Of a stretch of 64,000 bases of DNA, positions 34,222-45,639 are shown one piece after another. Under the pieces are notes generated by a model, which had not been told where the DNA came from, made no database searches, and saw only the letters and a list, made by a program, of their open reading frames with translations. How positions within the stretch are numbered: the stretch's first letter is position 1; each line of letters starts with the position of its first letter. The stretch spans positions 544,895-608,894 of the forward strand of contig NW_023365714.1 in assembly GCF_000003815.2 (NCBI RefSeq). The letters are read 5' to 3'. The stretch comes from Branchiostoma floridae. Taxonomy: Eukaryota > Chordata > Leptocardii > Amphioxiformes > Branchiostomatidae. A program made the translations under genes and the position numbers.

Positions 34222-34828
34222 NNNNNNNNNNNNNNNNNNNNNNNNNNNNNNNNNNNNNNNNNNNNNNNNNNNNNNNNNNNNNNNNNNNNNNNNNNNNNNN
34301 NNNNNNNNNNNNNNNNNNNNNNNNNNNNNNNNNNNNNNNNNNNNNNNNNNNNNNNNNNNNNNNNNNNNNNNNNNNNNNNNNNNNNNNNNNNNNNNNNNNN
34401 NNNNNNNNNNNNNNNNNNNNNNNNNNNNNNNNNNNNNNNNNNNNNNNNNNNNNNNNNNNNNNNNNNNNNNNNNNNNNNNNNNNNNNNNNNNNNNNNNNNN
34501 NNNNNNNNNNNNNNNNNNNNNNNNNNNNNNNNNNNNNNNNNNNNNNNNNNNNNNNNNNNNNNNNNNNNNNNNNNNNNNNNNNNNNNNNNNNNNNNNNNNN
34601 NNNNNNNNNNNNNNNNNNNNNNNNNNNNNNNNNNNNNNNNNNNNNNNNNNNNNNNNNNNNNNNNNNNNNNNNNNNNNNNNNNNNNNNNNNNNNNNNNNNN
34701 NNNNNNNNNNNNNNNNNNNNNNNNNNNNNNNNNNNNNNNNNNNNNNNNNNNNNNNNNNNNNNNNNNNNNNNNNNNNNNNNNNNNNNNNNNNNNNNNNNNN
34801 NNNNNNNNNNNNNNNNNNNNNNNNNNNN
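34222..34828. other. Assembly gap, 607 N
   Basis: Lies in TPR3 intron 1. No coding sequence is expected inside. Confidence 0.95.
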
Positions 34829-34992
34829 AAAAGGAGAACGAAATCCATTTCTACATCCTTTATGGCCTATTGTTTTATTTTCTACTTAATGTTGTGTTGT
34901 ATATTCGTTAGTAGGTTTAGATACGGCTACATTGTTTCATTTCCTTACAAAATATTAACGTTCTAAAGAGTAACTTACTTTTGCCCCATAAG

Positions 34993-35093
34993 CGGCAAGG
35001 AACTGGAAAACCCAGGAACAGGAAAGCTTGTAAAGACGAAAGGATCACGCCCCTTCCTACGTCACGTCAAGCAGCACAGGAGGATACTGACAG
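34993..35093 (+). CDS. TPR3 exon 2, linker
   Basis: Acceptor CCATAAG, donor GACAG/GTTTGT. Encodes RQGTGKPRNRKACKDE and a following polar stretch, homologous to TPR4 exon 2. Confidence 0.7.
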
Positions 35094-35125
35094 GTTTGTG
35101 AGATACTGAATGAAATTTTCTATAT

Positions 35126-35310
35126 CAATCAATCTTTTATTGCGCAACAATTGTACGGGTACAATGTATGGCAAGTTCGGGTGTAATACATGTACAGAAC
35201 ATCAAAACTAATATCTACGTGGTTGCTTATATATAACAATGGTAAGAGGGTTCTATGTAACAAATGACTAGTCGCTATGCTACTTTAGCTGAGCGGATTA
35301 ATTGAGTACA
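35126..35310 (-). mobile_element. 5'-truncated LINE tail (185 bp) in TPR3 intron
   Basis: Flanked by TCTATAT at 35119-35125 and 35311-35317, a 7-bp target duplication. Read on the minus strand the insert ends AATAAAAGATTGATTG, a 3' end with a GATT tail. TPR4 lacks it at the matching place (60440-60450). Confidence 0.75.
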
Positions 35311-35413
35311 TCTATATGAGTACAATAACGGTCTGGTAAGATTTATGTTACATTTTTTCATGATTTTCGGTAGAAATCCAACAGTACACAATTTTAACTA
35401 ATTTACATTACAG

Positions 35414-35514
35414 TACCTACCAAGGCCACCTACAGAAGGGCTGCAAAGCGCTGCAGACTGGGGACCTGGACACGGCAGAATATAACTTCGCAGCTGCGCT
35501 CAAGGATGTTCATG
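35414..35514 (+). CDS. TPR3 exon 3, TPR-like
   Basis: Acceptor TTACAG, donor CATG/GTAAGT. Encodes [19 protein letters not shown] and [13 protein letters not shown], the counterpart of TPR1 exon 4. Confidence 0.8.
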
Positions 35515-35677
35515 GTAAGTCTTATGATAAGTGAGTGAAATCCTGATAACTGCCAGGAAGACTTTCCATCGACGCCATGTGATGAGACCAAAATGTAGTT
35601 TAAATGATCTTCAAAGGTTACAAAAAACTGTTTGTTCGTGTAAGACAAAATACAAGCTAAAATGCTTTTTGCTACAG

Positions 35678-38019
35678 ATCCAAACTCAGATGAACACAGG
35701 AAAGAGGCAGAGCTCCTGTACAAGCTTGGCGATGTCTACTTGAAGAGAGGGATCCAGTCAAGAGACGGGGGAGATTTCACCAAGGCTGCAGCACTCTGTA
35801 ATGCAGCACTGGTCAGGGCAAGGGCAGAAGACAGGGAAGGTATCACACAAACAATCCTAGAAATAACCCGATTGTTCGTTAAATATGTGCTGAGTAGTGA
35901 CAAGGCTGACATCGGTGACGCACAGAAGCACAAACTCGTGTTGAAGAAACATCGTGATTATGTAGAGGAAGAGATCAAAAGAATCGAACAGCTGGCAGAT
36001 CCTTACAGCCTTGATGATTCCGACCCCAGCTTGAGAAAAGTGGAGAAGAAGAGAACGAAGGCAGTCAAACGATTGTGTCAAACAATTATTCACCAACGAA
36101 GAACGTTCATAGCCGGCCTTGTAGATGAATGTATGGAGGTAATGGGCCCTCATCCCTGTAAGTACGCCATGATAGGCCTGGGTTCACAAGCCACAGGATT
36201 GGCAACTCCGTACTCTGATCTGGAATTCGCCATTTTAGTAGAGGAGGAAACAGACGATAATGTCAGGTATTTCCGCAATCTCACTCATTATCTGCATCTC
36301 AAAGTCATCAACCTGGGAGAAACCATTCTGCCGGCAATGGGGATCAAGTCACTAAATGATTTCTCCTCAGACGACCCCCTGGACGACTGGTTCTACGACT
36401 CTGTCACACCGCGCGGGTTTGCGTTTGATGGAGCCATGCCGCATGCATGTAAAACTCCACTGGGCAGGGGTACAGCTGGTGAACTTATTCACACACCAAG
36501 CGAGATGGCCAGAGTTCTGGCAGACGACCTCACGCTCCATTTGAAGAAAGGCTACCATCTCGCTAGTATACTGGGGAATGTGTGTTTGATCACAGGAGAA
36601 CAGGACTTGGTCAATGCGTATACCGACCTGTGGACTGAGGTATTGCAACATGCAAATGTCAATATCAATTCGCTGCAGGCATTCACTGCATATAGTGAAA
36701 ATCTAGACATGTTTACATATGCGACCGAGACAATCACTTCAAGTTTAATGAACGTGAAGAAGGAAATCTACCGGTTTTCAACCATTGCAGTGTCTTGCTG
36801 GGCCCTTTTCCATAACATACGACCTACCACAATCTGGGAAACCATAGAGAAGATGCACAAGAACGGAGTCGTCAGCAGTGAGAACGCGCATCACCTGATG
36901 GTGCTGGTCAGCATCTCAGCAGAACTGAGGCTGCGGACATACATGAACAACCGTGGGCAGGTGGAGAACATGTCAGCCTTATCGTCTATGGCGACAGACG
37001 AAAATACTGAGGAGACATTGAAGGAAGTGTTTTACTTCTCAAATGCAAAACAGCTGATGAGATACTACAACACAGCAATACCACTGAAGCTACATTTTAG
37101 TGTCAACGAGAAAGTGCCCCTAGTTCTATTTGACAGTTCTCCAGACCTGCAAACACAGGTTTACCAAAGTCTGTGTGATTATAAGAAATCAAAGACATGC
37201 GCAGAAAAAGCACTTCAAGAAGCGTCGCACGAATATGGAAAAGACGTTGCACATCCTGAAATTGGTCGGCTACTGCACAATTTGGGTAAAATTTGTCGTC
37301 ATTTAGGTGATAACAGAACTGCCGTCACCTATCTCGAACAGTCATTAGAAATGACGCAGAGTGTCTATGGTGAGAACACCGCACATCGTGACATATGCGT
37401 GTCACTCAACGGTTTGGGTGTCACCTTAATTGACTCTGGCGATCCCGGAAAGGCTATGAAATACTTCGAACAGGCACTACAGATGCAGCAGAGCATTCAT
37501 GGCCAGGACACTAAACATTCCGACATTGCAGACTCACTTCAGCTCCTGGGTATCGCCTGGAAGGAGCTAGGTGATTACATAAAGGCAATCAGCTTTCATG
37601 AACAGGTACTACAGATGAGGCGGAGTATCTACGGGGAGGAGACGGCACATAGGTACATTGCAATTTCACTGCAAAGTTTGGGTGCGACTTGGGGTTGTCT
37701 TGGTGATCAGAGAAAGAGCCTCAGCTATTTCCAACAGTCGTTAAAGATGCTGAGGAGTATCTATGGGAAGAACACTGCTCATCCTGACATCGCCACGCTA
37801 CTTGACAGTTTAGGTATCGCGTGGAGAAACCTGGGAGATCACAGAAACGCCGTTCGCCATTGCGAACAAGCATTGAAGATGAAGCAGAGTATCCATGGTG
37901 AGGGTACTGCGCATCCTGGCATTGCTGATTCATTTCAGAACTTGGGTGATGCCTGGAGGGAACTTGGTGATCCCAAAAAGGCCATTAGCCTTTATGAACA
38001 CGTACTACAAATGAATTGA
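35678..38019 (+). CDS. TPR3 exon 4, nucleotidyltransferase and first TPRs
   Basis: Starts at a GCTACAG acceptor in the phase required by exon 3. It carries a helical repeat ([18 protein letters not shown]), a charged coiled region, the nucleotidyltransferase ([21 protein letters not shown]-x-E near 36217-36225; [19 protein letters not shown]), a spacer with [18 protein letters not shown], and about seven TPRs. The frame stops at 38017-38019, immediately after LQMN, where the family continues with RR/RT-I-G. Confidence 0.85.
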
Positions 38020-38894
38020 GGACTATCTATGATGAAGATGGTAAGCATCCTAGGACTGCCATGTTACTTGACAGCTTGGGTGCCGCCTGGGGGAAGCTTG
38101 GTGAGCTCAAAAAGGCCGTCAGCTATCAAGAACAGTCACTACAGATGTACCGGAGTATCCATGGTGAGGACACTGCACATGATAGTATTGCCGGGTCACT
38201 TTCCAACTTGGGTGTCGCCTGGAGGGACCTTGGTGATCACAAGAAGGCCGCCAGTTATCATAAACAGGCACTACAGATGTACCGGGGTATCCATGGTGTG
38301 AGCGCCGTAAATTCGGACATTGCCTGGTCACTTTCCAACCTGGGTACCGCCTGTCATAACCTCGGTGATCACAGAAAGGCAGTTAGCTATTTTGAACAGG
38401 CACTGCAGATGAGGCGGAGTATCTATGGTGAGCACGCTGCAAATGCTGACATTGCCGGGACTCTTAACAACTTGGGTGTCGCCTGGAGTAACCTTGGTGA
38501 TCACAAAAAGGCCGTCAGCAACTTTGAACAATCATTACAGATGAGGCGTAGTAACTATGGTGAGAACACTGCACATCCTGATATCGCCTCGTCACTTAAC
38601 AACTTGGGTGACACCTGGAGTGATATCGGTGATCACGCAAAAGCCGTCAGATATCATGAACAGGCACTAAAGATGAGGCGGAGTCTCCATGGGCATCGTG
38701 ACATTGCAAACTCACTCACTAACTTGGGTTCCGCCTGGATGTACCTTGGTGATTACAGCAAGGCCGTCAGTTATTATAAACAGGCCTTACAGATGACGCG
38801 GGGTATTTATGGTGAGAATACGGCACATCGTGACATTGCAGCGCAACTTGGCAGCATCCTTAAGGAAACTTGGGGACCACAGAAAGGCCATTAG
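38016..38894 (+). pseudogene. TPR3 array, second frame segment
   Basis: About seven TPR units continue in a new frame after a net +2 change. The segment closes when one extra A in AAGGAAACTTGGGG (about 38873) shifts the frame. Confidence 0.75.
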
Positions 38895-39354
38895 CTATTG
38901 TGAACAGTCACTATAGATGTTGCAGACTATCTACGGTGAGAACACTGCGCATCCTGACATTGCCGGGGCACTTAAGAACTTGGGTGTCGCATGGAGTGAC
39001 CTTGGTGATCACAGAAAGGCCGTCAGCTATCAAGAACAGGCTCTAAAGATGGAGCGGAGTATCTATGGTGAGAAAAATGCACATGCTGACATTGCCAGGT
39101 CACTTAGCAACTTTGGCAACCCCTGGCATTACCTTGGTGATCACAGAAAGGCCGTCAGCTACAATGAACAGGCACTACAGATGAGGCGGAGTATCTACGG
39201 GGAGGACACGGCACATACGTGCATTGCAAAGTTACTCTACAAATTAGGCGCAGCCTGGAGTAACCTTGGTGATCACAGAAAGGCTCATAGCTATTTCGAG
39301 CAGTCTCTGAAGATGGCGCACGGTGTCTATGGCGAGAACGCTGCACATCCTTAA
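38895..39354 (+). pseudogene. TPR3 array, third segment, ends at a LINE insertion
   Basis: Begins after the TAG at 38914-38916 (CTACAGATG to CTATAGATG). About 3.5 TPR units run to AAHP, where an inserted element supplies a TAA. Confidence 0.75.
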
Positions 39355-40027
39355 TCTCCAAGCAGATCCTACGGTAGCATAATATAGTATAGACTGTTCA
39401 AGTCCACCTATAATGTAGAATAATACATGGATATTGACAATATTCGGCACAGTACGGCCGTCACAAAACTACGAATCAGTTGCCACAAATTACACATTCA
39501 AACCGGAAGACATAACCGCACTCCTCTAGAACAACGAATATGTAGATACTGCAATCTAGATAAGTTAGAAGACGAACATCATTTTGTAGTAGAATGTAGT
39601 TTGTACAAGAAAGAGAGAGCTGAACTCTACAGACTAATAGAACCCATGTTCCCCCACTTCATACAACTAAGTAATATAGACAAATTTATATTCCTTATGA
39701 ATCTAGACAAACCATTACTTATAAAGCATATCTGTTCTTACATTTTCTATATCACAAAGAAACGAGAAGCCGAATGTACGCAATAGAATACGATGCTTGA
39801 GTAGTGTAGATTCATTGTATCATGTTGTATCATTTGTTGTGACCTGTACTGAACCCAGTGGGTATTCATGTACAATAAAGGTCATTCATTCGTTATAATA
39901 AATGTGATCTTTATTGCAAACCCATCCCCTAAGGCTAATTGCAAAAATACATGTATTATGCAAATATAAAACGCTAGCAAAGGAGTGGAGCCGGCCTAGA
40001 AGTGTGCTTGGCAACCGTAGGAGATTA
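39352..40027 (+). mobile_element. Non-LTR retrotransposon fragment (copy 2) inside TPR3
   Basis: Flanked by GCACATCCT at 39343-39351 and 40028-40036. The interior ORF (39427-39786) has LRISCHKLHIQTGRHNRTPL, EQRICRYCNLDKLEDEHHF and VVECSLY, the same C-terminal zinc-binding tail as copy 1, then a 3' end GTACAATAAAGGTCATTC. About 130 bp follow the tail before the right-hand repeat, so the insert may be composite. It also begins with a CTCCAAGCAGA motif like the MITE ends. Confidence 0.7.
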
Positions 40028-40363
40028 GCACATCCTAACATATTTGTGGGAATACTGCACAACTTTGGTAAAGCCTGGTGGAACCTTGGTGATCACAGAA
40101 AGGCCGTGAGGTATCGTGAATATTCCCGTCAGGTCGCACACATGAGCCTGAAGCTGGGGAGAAGCCAAATATCTCACGGAACGATGGAAACACCTGGGTG
40201 TGTGCTGACTGACGGGACTTGCAACATGTTCATGTCTATGAGACTTAAGGTTCTTTTGCTCCAGAATCATCCTGATCGTTGTCAACAATTAGACGCCATG
40301 ACGAACCTGCTTAACGCAAGTCCCAAAAACAAAGCCCAACTGATCCCAAACTTACCTCGTTAA
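40028..40363 (+). pseudogene. TPR3 3' end after the insertion
   Basis: Joining across one copy of GCACATCCT restores the TPR frame: AHPNIFVGILHNFGKAWWNL then [14 protein letters not shown] non-TPR tail with QISHGTMETPGCVLTDGT and a Leu/Asn-rich end closes at a TAA (40361-40363). This looks like the original C-terminus of TPR3. Confidence 0.65.
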
Positions 40364-41640
40364 CATAATAACTAACGTTATAATGTCTTTGGTCGAACTC
40401 AGCACGCAGAACGTCTGGATTTTCAATATGGCGCCAAAACAGACATCGATAATGCATTGTGGGAAAGTGAACTTTGACCTCTTGGGGATGAAAGGTCAAG
40501 TATATGAAAATGTAAAAAAATGAATACAGTAACTTGACAGGTGTGAGATACAAGTTCAAAAAGAATCGAGCTTTTTTATTACTTTAATTCTTAAAGGTAG
40601 TTGAAAAGCAAATGTTACTCTAGGAAGGAATGTTTATACTTACAAAGGTAGCAAAATTCTACTCTGGCATTGAAGATTCCTGTTTAGCTACAAAACTCTA
40701 AATCACAAAACTGCCCCAAAACAGAATCATTTGTATGAATAAATATAAAAGCTAGTACATTTGTAGCATACATAAGCTATATGCAAGTTATGATAAATAA
40801 TATACTTTGCATTGCTAACATCTACATACTTCTAAGTAGCAATATATGTACAAATTACATATTAAAATTGATTGATACTATTCTAGCACATCTGGTTCTC
40901 TTTAGATGCTGTAAACTGTTGAAAGACTTCCGTGATCTTTTGAGTGCTAATAAAACTACTTATTGTCTTACAAATTTGGAAGACACTCCTTGGCACTTGT
41001 GAATGAGCATACAGGCCACTAACATTTTGTATCCTCATAATCAACACTGGGTAGTGGCTGCTGGAAATGGTAGCATTTCATACTCTCCAAGCAGAGATTT
41101 GGCTCTGGCTGTTGTTTGACATGTTTTTAGGCATTTTTACCTGCCTTTCTACTTTGTGCTGTTTTAATCATGCCTACTCCTGACAAAGAAAACAGCACAA
41201 AAGAGAAAGACCAATAAGATCACCTAAAATGCATCAAAAACAGCTGGAGCCTCACCTCTGCTTGGAGAGTAAACATTTCAGGCCAGACACATTTTTAGAC
41301 CTTCACACTTTTTTATGTTGACATTTGACATAGTTTCAATGACATACAGTAGAACTGTAGTGTTAAAGAAGCATAATTGTAGTCACCAAACTACACAAGG
41401 ACTGAAGAGACCGATGATATAAGTACATGTAACAATGTCTGGTTGGACCCATGGGTAGAGGTTTGTTCTGAACCTTACAGCACATATCAGTATCTAGACG
41501 GTTTCAGCAATGACATTATAATGCAGACATCCCTCTAAAACCCTAATATAGATTGCTAGGGGAGGTTGATTAAAGGATTGCTTGGTGTACCAAACATCCA
41601 AGTCTCTGCTGAACAGTAGTTCTTGTGTATTTGATTGGGT
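40364..41640. other. Intergenic between TPR3 and parvin
   Basis: 40780-40990 shows weak similarity to 19360-19500 (GCTACAT..CTTC-AAGTAGCAA-ATATGTACAAA), probably a diverged repeat. A TA-flanked MITE is at 41083-41269. Otherwise nothing recognised. Confidence 0.4.
41083..41269. mobile_element. MITE with CTCTCCAAGCAGAG ends
   Basis: Starts CTCTCCAAGCAGAGATTTGG and ends CCTCTGCTTGGAGAG, with TA on each side. Same family as 6974-7106 by its ends; the interiors differ. Confidence 0.7.
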
Positions 41641-41649
41641 CTAAGAAAA

Positions 41650-41720
41650 GGTCACGGAGCATGCTCAGTTGAGGTGTCTGTACTTGGAAGGTCACGGAGC
41701 ATGCTCAGTTGAGGTGTTTA
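41650..41720. repeat. 41-bp tandem duplication over the parvin stop codon
   Basis: GGTCACGGAGCATGCTCAGT plus TGAGGTGT occurs at 41650 and again at 41691. The second copy includes the real parvin stop codon; the first is an echo in the 3'UTR. Confidence 0.85.
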
Positions 41721-42040
41721 TACTTGGTGAAGAGGTTGTAGAGAACCCTCAAGTTCGCCTTCAGGTCAAGGTTCACGATGTCTGAAAAACAAAGAAAAAT
41801 GGACAAAAAAGTTAAGGGCTGTCAATGTGACTTGAGCAGAAAGTTTCTCCAAGATGTACTGGACTTGAATACTACCATTAAAAGCAGTAGAGAGAAACTG
41901 CCTCTCATGTTTCTATTAAATGATTTGATTGATTCATTGAGATTTACAATCCGATTGGATGATTGCCCGACTTTTACAAGAAGAAGCAGTAAAGAGAAAC
42001 TGACTCTCAGATTTGTTATTACAATTGATTGATTGATTGG

Positions 42041-42081
<41 letters not shown>

Positions 42082-42172
42082 CGAGAAGTAAAGACTGACC
42101 CTCTGGCCTGGCCTTGGGTTTGGGCAGTCCTCCATCCTGCATCAGCTCCAGGGAGAACTGCACGTTGTGGAC
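41705..42172 (-). CDS. Parvin, last two coding exons
   Basis: Two exons read on the minus strand: 42172-42100 and 41781-41705, joined in phase (GAG-G + AC). They encode VHNVQFSLELMQDGGLPKPK, ARPEDIVNLDLKANLRVLYN and LFTKYKHLN then TGA. This is the end of the second calponin-homology domain of parvins (alpha-parvin ends in a very similar LRVLYNLFTKY sequence). Parvins link ILK-PINCH complexes to actin at focal adhesions. The preceding parvin exons should lie just above 42.2 kb on this strand but are not found; HERC2 exons are there instead. Confidence 0.85.
41880..42082. repeat. Intronic duplication and (GATT)n in the parvin intron
   Basis: AGCAGTA-AGAGAAACTG-CTCTCA occurs near 41884 and 41985. 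A (GATT)n microsatellite fills 42022-42082 up to the exon donor. Confidence 0.8.
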
Positions 42173-42400
42173 CTGGGGAGGCAGGGACAGGGTCATACAA
42201 CTATATAATACTGGGGGAGGCAGCAACAGTTCATACAACTATATTATACTGGGGAGGCAGGGACAGTTCATACAACTATATAATACTGGGGAGGCAGGAG
42301 CAGGGTTTCTTAAAACATGTTTTAACTGGACCTTACACAATGGCAGCAGAACTGCATATTGTGGACCTGGGGAGGCAGGTACAGGGGTGGTACAGAATTA
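42168..42400. repeat. Minisatellite at the acceptor of the parvin penultimate exon
   Basis: GGGGAGGCAG and TTCATACAACTATATAATAC alternate in about four units of roughly 45-48 bp. At about 42343-42388 a further copy includes exon sequence itself (AGAACTGCA-TTGTGGACC). Confidence 0.8.
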
Positions 42401-43080
42401 GGCAGTTCATACAACTGCACAACATGCCAACTGATATTACATAGTGGAAGCAGAACTGGTATTGGGATCTGATAAAAGGACTTAGGTTATTTGATTCATT
42501 TCCTAAAGTCCTTCCCGCTCCAGATGGGAGCCATCACCCAACACCATTTCTTTAGCCCTTGGACCGCATGACTCTATGCAAGTATGCAGTCACTACAACA
42601 TGCCAACTGGTATTACATAGTGGCACCAGAACTGGCATTGGGATCCCCTGGCTCAAACTTACAAACTTGACAAATAAATGGTTTTGCCTATCACTTTATT
42701 GGCTNATCATCATCCATAATCAATCAATTATTGAAGTCGGCCCTTAGAATTGGGAGTTTTAGCTCTCAAATCCAATTCTGAATCCTCCAATTCCAACGAA
42801 GAAATATAAGTCACTACCGGTACCGATCGTACCGGAGCAAACTCGACACATGCGAAGCACCTTACCCGAAGCACAAAAGGAAATGATGATTGAGAAGGGG
42901 CGTCATCACGTGGGGTCCCATCATGCTTTTCTTTGTATGTGTGCACCATCTAGCGATATCGAGGAATACTGCACAAGGTACTCTCACGAACAAGGTCAAG
43001 TGAATGAGGTATAATGCTTAAAATTTTATCAATTGAGAAGTGAATTTACTACCCGGATGACAAAAGTAGTGAAGCTTAAC
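42401..43080. other. Parvin/HERC2 junction zone
   Basis: No exon of either gene recognised. An AACATGCCAACTG-TATTACATA block occurs at 42422 and 42597. A single N at 42705 marks an uncertain base. Confidence 0.5.
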
Positions 43081-43084
43081 TCAC

Positions 43085-43175
43085 ATCCGACTGAAGTGTC
43101 CCAGTTTGCCGTCGTCCCCCTCCCCCCAGGAGAAGACTTTCCCGTCCACCGTCAGAGCCATGGCATGGCGACCAC
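43085..43175 (-). CDS. HERC2: HERC2 91-bp exon
   Basis: Encodes [20 protein letters not shown] then DGKLGHFSR. Donor CGGAT/GTGAGT. The next expected exon is not present downstream. Confidence 0.9.
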
Positions 43176-45586
43176 CTGGAACACATGCGACACCAGGAAA
43201 TCATGAACAAGGGAAAATGCAGCAAAAGTTCAGACATTTAAATTTGATCAATTGTACCTCCATTGTTGCTTTATTTTAGCTTGGTGCCTAGAAGTGGTCA
43301 ATGGCCTTGCATTGAGGAAACATGTAAAAAGAAATCAGGCAACAGTATTGAGACTAGAAGCTACTCACAGAGAAAATTTCTGAGTGAAGAAGATACCATA
43401 ATTTTTCTTTGTTCTTACCTGAGTGGACAGACACTTTTCTGACCACGTACTGGCTGAGGGACGACAGCTGCCGGGGGACGGAAACGGTTCCCGTGGAGAT
43501 GCCCAGCCCTAGTCTGCCATTGGTCGCTTCTCCGCAGGCGTAAACCTTACCCTCCGCAGTGACTGGGAAGGGAGGAAGGAAGGGGTCGTCAATTTGGGAC
43601 AGCGTTGAAGGTTTCCTTACTTTATTTACTGCAGTTTATGACTCCTAGAATGTAGGGCAGCAACAAAATTTCTCCAGCCCTTCCAGTCATGTGCCACCCT
43701 CTGGAAATTATTCTTGTCTTGTTGAAGTGCTCCAGTTCTTTTGCCACTGTTCGTCTCCATGTGTTCTTCGGTCAGCAGTGGATCATACGTTGCAGGAAGT
43801 CTATGGCGCCAACCGCCCACCCAACTGGACATAGAGCCAGACTTTTTCGCATGAGGGATTAAAGAAGCCATCTACATCAGAGCTTTACAACCATCCCTGA
43901 ACAGAGACGGTGGGCGCCATAGTACGACATGTCCGGAGACGGNNNNNNNNNNNNNNNNNNNNNNNNNNNNNNNNNNNNNNNNNNNNNNNNNNNNNNNNNN
44001 NNNNNNNNNNNNNNNNNNNNNNNNNNNNNNNNNNNNNNNNNNTCCACTGCTTACTGAGTCACGTGTTCAATCTGCATAACGTGAGGTCACGATAGCAGTG
44101 ATTTGTTCATTCCTTGACAAAAACTGGTGCTGTCAGTCGAAAATATGGGTGAATCCAATTTTTGTGTTAGATATTACAGTTAAATTACTTCAATAATGAT
44201 ATTCAACGTTAATACAGCCCTGGTATGACATAACATAAGATATGTGTACTCACCCATGAAGAGGCTCTTGGACCCTCCAGCGATGTGCACACACTTGAGT
44301 GATGACATAAACTCATTCATGACAGGAGTCTTAATCTGAGGAAAAAATTAGAAAAGGTTTAGTTGACTTTCTGTATTACTTTTCCTTTACATTGTACATG
44401 TACAAAATGTATATGCCTTCAAGGCCAAAGCCCAAAAAATATATTTCACAAAAATTTAAAGGTATGGTTTATTTTTCGATGTTACTTCTCTTTACATTGT
44501 ACATGTAATATCATGCCTTCAAGGCCAAAGCATAAAAAATATGTTTCACAAAAAGTAAAGGTATAGTTGATTTTCGACATTAATTTTCCTTTACATTGTG
44601 CATGTGTATGCCTCAAGGCCAAAGCTGAAAGAATATGTTTCACAAAACGTAAAAGTATGTCACATTCTATAAACAGAGCACATCTAAAAACACAGAAGAA
44701 ATATCTGTGCATACCTTTGAGCCCTTAGGCCCTCCTAACATTTTGTACAGTATAAAAGTTGATTTTATTTTGACATTTCAGTTTGCTTTTAATACTTCTT
44801 ATGTTATACTTGTACACTTATGTTGACCTATGTTTTTGATTGTTTTTGTAATCTTAAATGGACTCCAGGAGGAATAGACTTTGCAAGTACATTGTAAAGT
44901 CTAATGGAGATCAAAACAAACAAACAAACAAACAAACAAACAAATACAGTAATGGCTGATGTACCTTTGAGCCCCTGGGCCCTCCCAACTGGTCCTTATC
45001 ATTCAGTCCCCAGGCGAACACTTTGGTCTGTATGTCTCCCACATTACTGTGCATGCCTTCAAGCCCTTAGGCCCTTCTATTCTAACATTTTGTACAGTAT
45101 ACAAGACTTATGTACCTTTGAGCCTCTAGGACCTCCCAACTGATCTTTATCATTCAGTCCCCAGGCGAACACTTTGGTCTGTATGTCTCCCACATTACTG
45201 TGCATGCCTTTGAGCCCTTAGGCCCTTCTATTCTAACATTTTGTACAGTATACAAGACTTATGTACCTTTGAGCCTCTAGGACCTCCCAACTGATCTTTA
45301 TCATTCAGTCCCCAGGCGAACACTTTGGTCTGTATGTCTCCCACGTTACTGATGCTCCCCGCCCGCTTCCCCCTCGGTCCATTGCTCCTCTCATCCTCAA
45401 CTTCCTCTTCCTCCTCTTCCTCTTCATTGTCTGAGGCCAGGAAGGAGATGTTGGCGGCGATGTCTTCGTCGTCGGCCCGGATCCGACCAACCACAGACAA
45501 GCCGTGGATCTTACAGTCTATACCAGAACTCCGGCATTGTTTGATAGAAATTTCGAGGAATCTGTAATACTGTGGGGAAAAGTGGT

Positions 45587-45639
<53 letters not shown>

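Larger units (their letters stand above)
33492..40363 (+). pseudogene. TPR3: nucleotidyltransferase-TPR gene, disrupted (gene span)
   Basis: Exons: 33492-34217, 34993-35093, 35414-35514 and 35678 onward. The nucleotidyltransferase is complete here, making this the best copy for reading that domain. Lesions in the array: net +2 bases at about 38014-38020 (stop at 38017), an extra A with frame loss at about 38873, a TAG replacing CAG at 38914, and a retrotransposon fragment at 39352-40027. After that insertion the TPR frame resumes to 40363. Unless several of these are base-call errors, the gene is not functional. Confidence 0.75.

Noticed and set aside
42073-42444. Plus-strand ORFs with HIVDLGRQ and YNYIILG repeats
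   Set aside because: Antisense of the parvin exon and its minisatellite.
45325-45567. Plus-strand Ser-rich ORF
   Set aside because: Reverse strand of the Glu-rich linker in the HERC2 303-bp exon.
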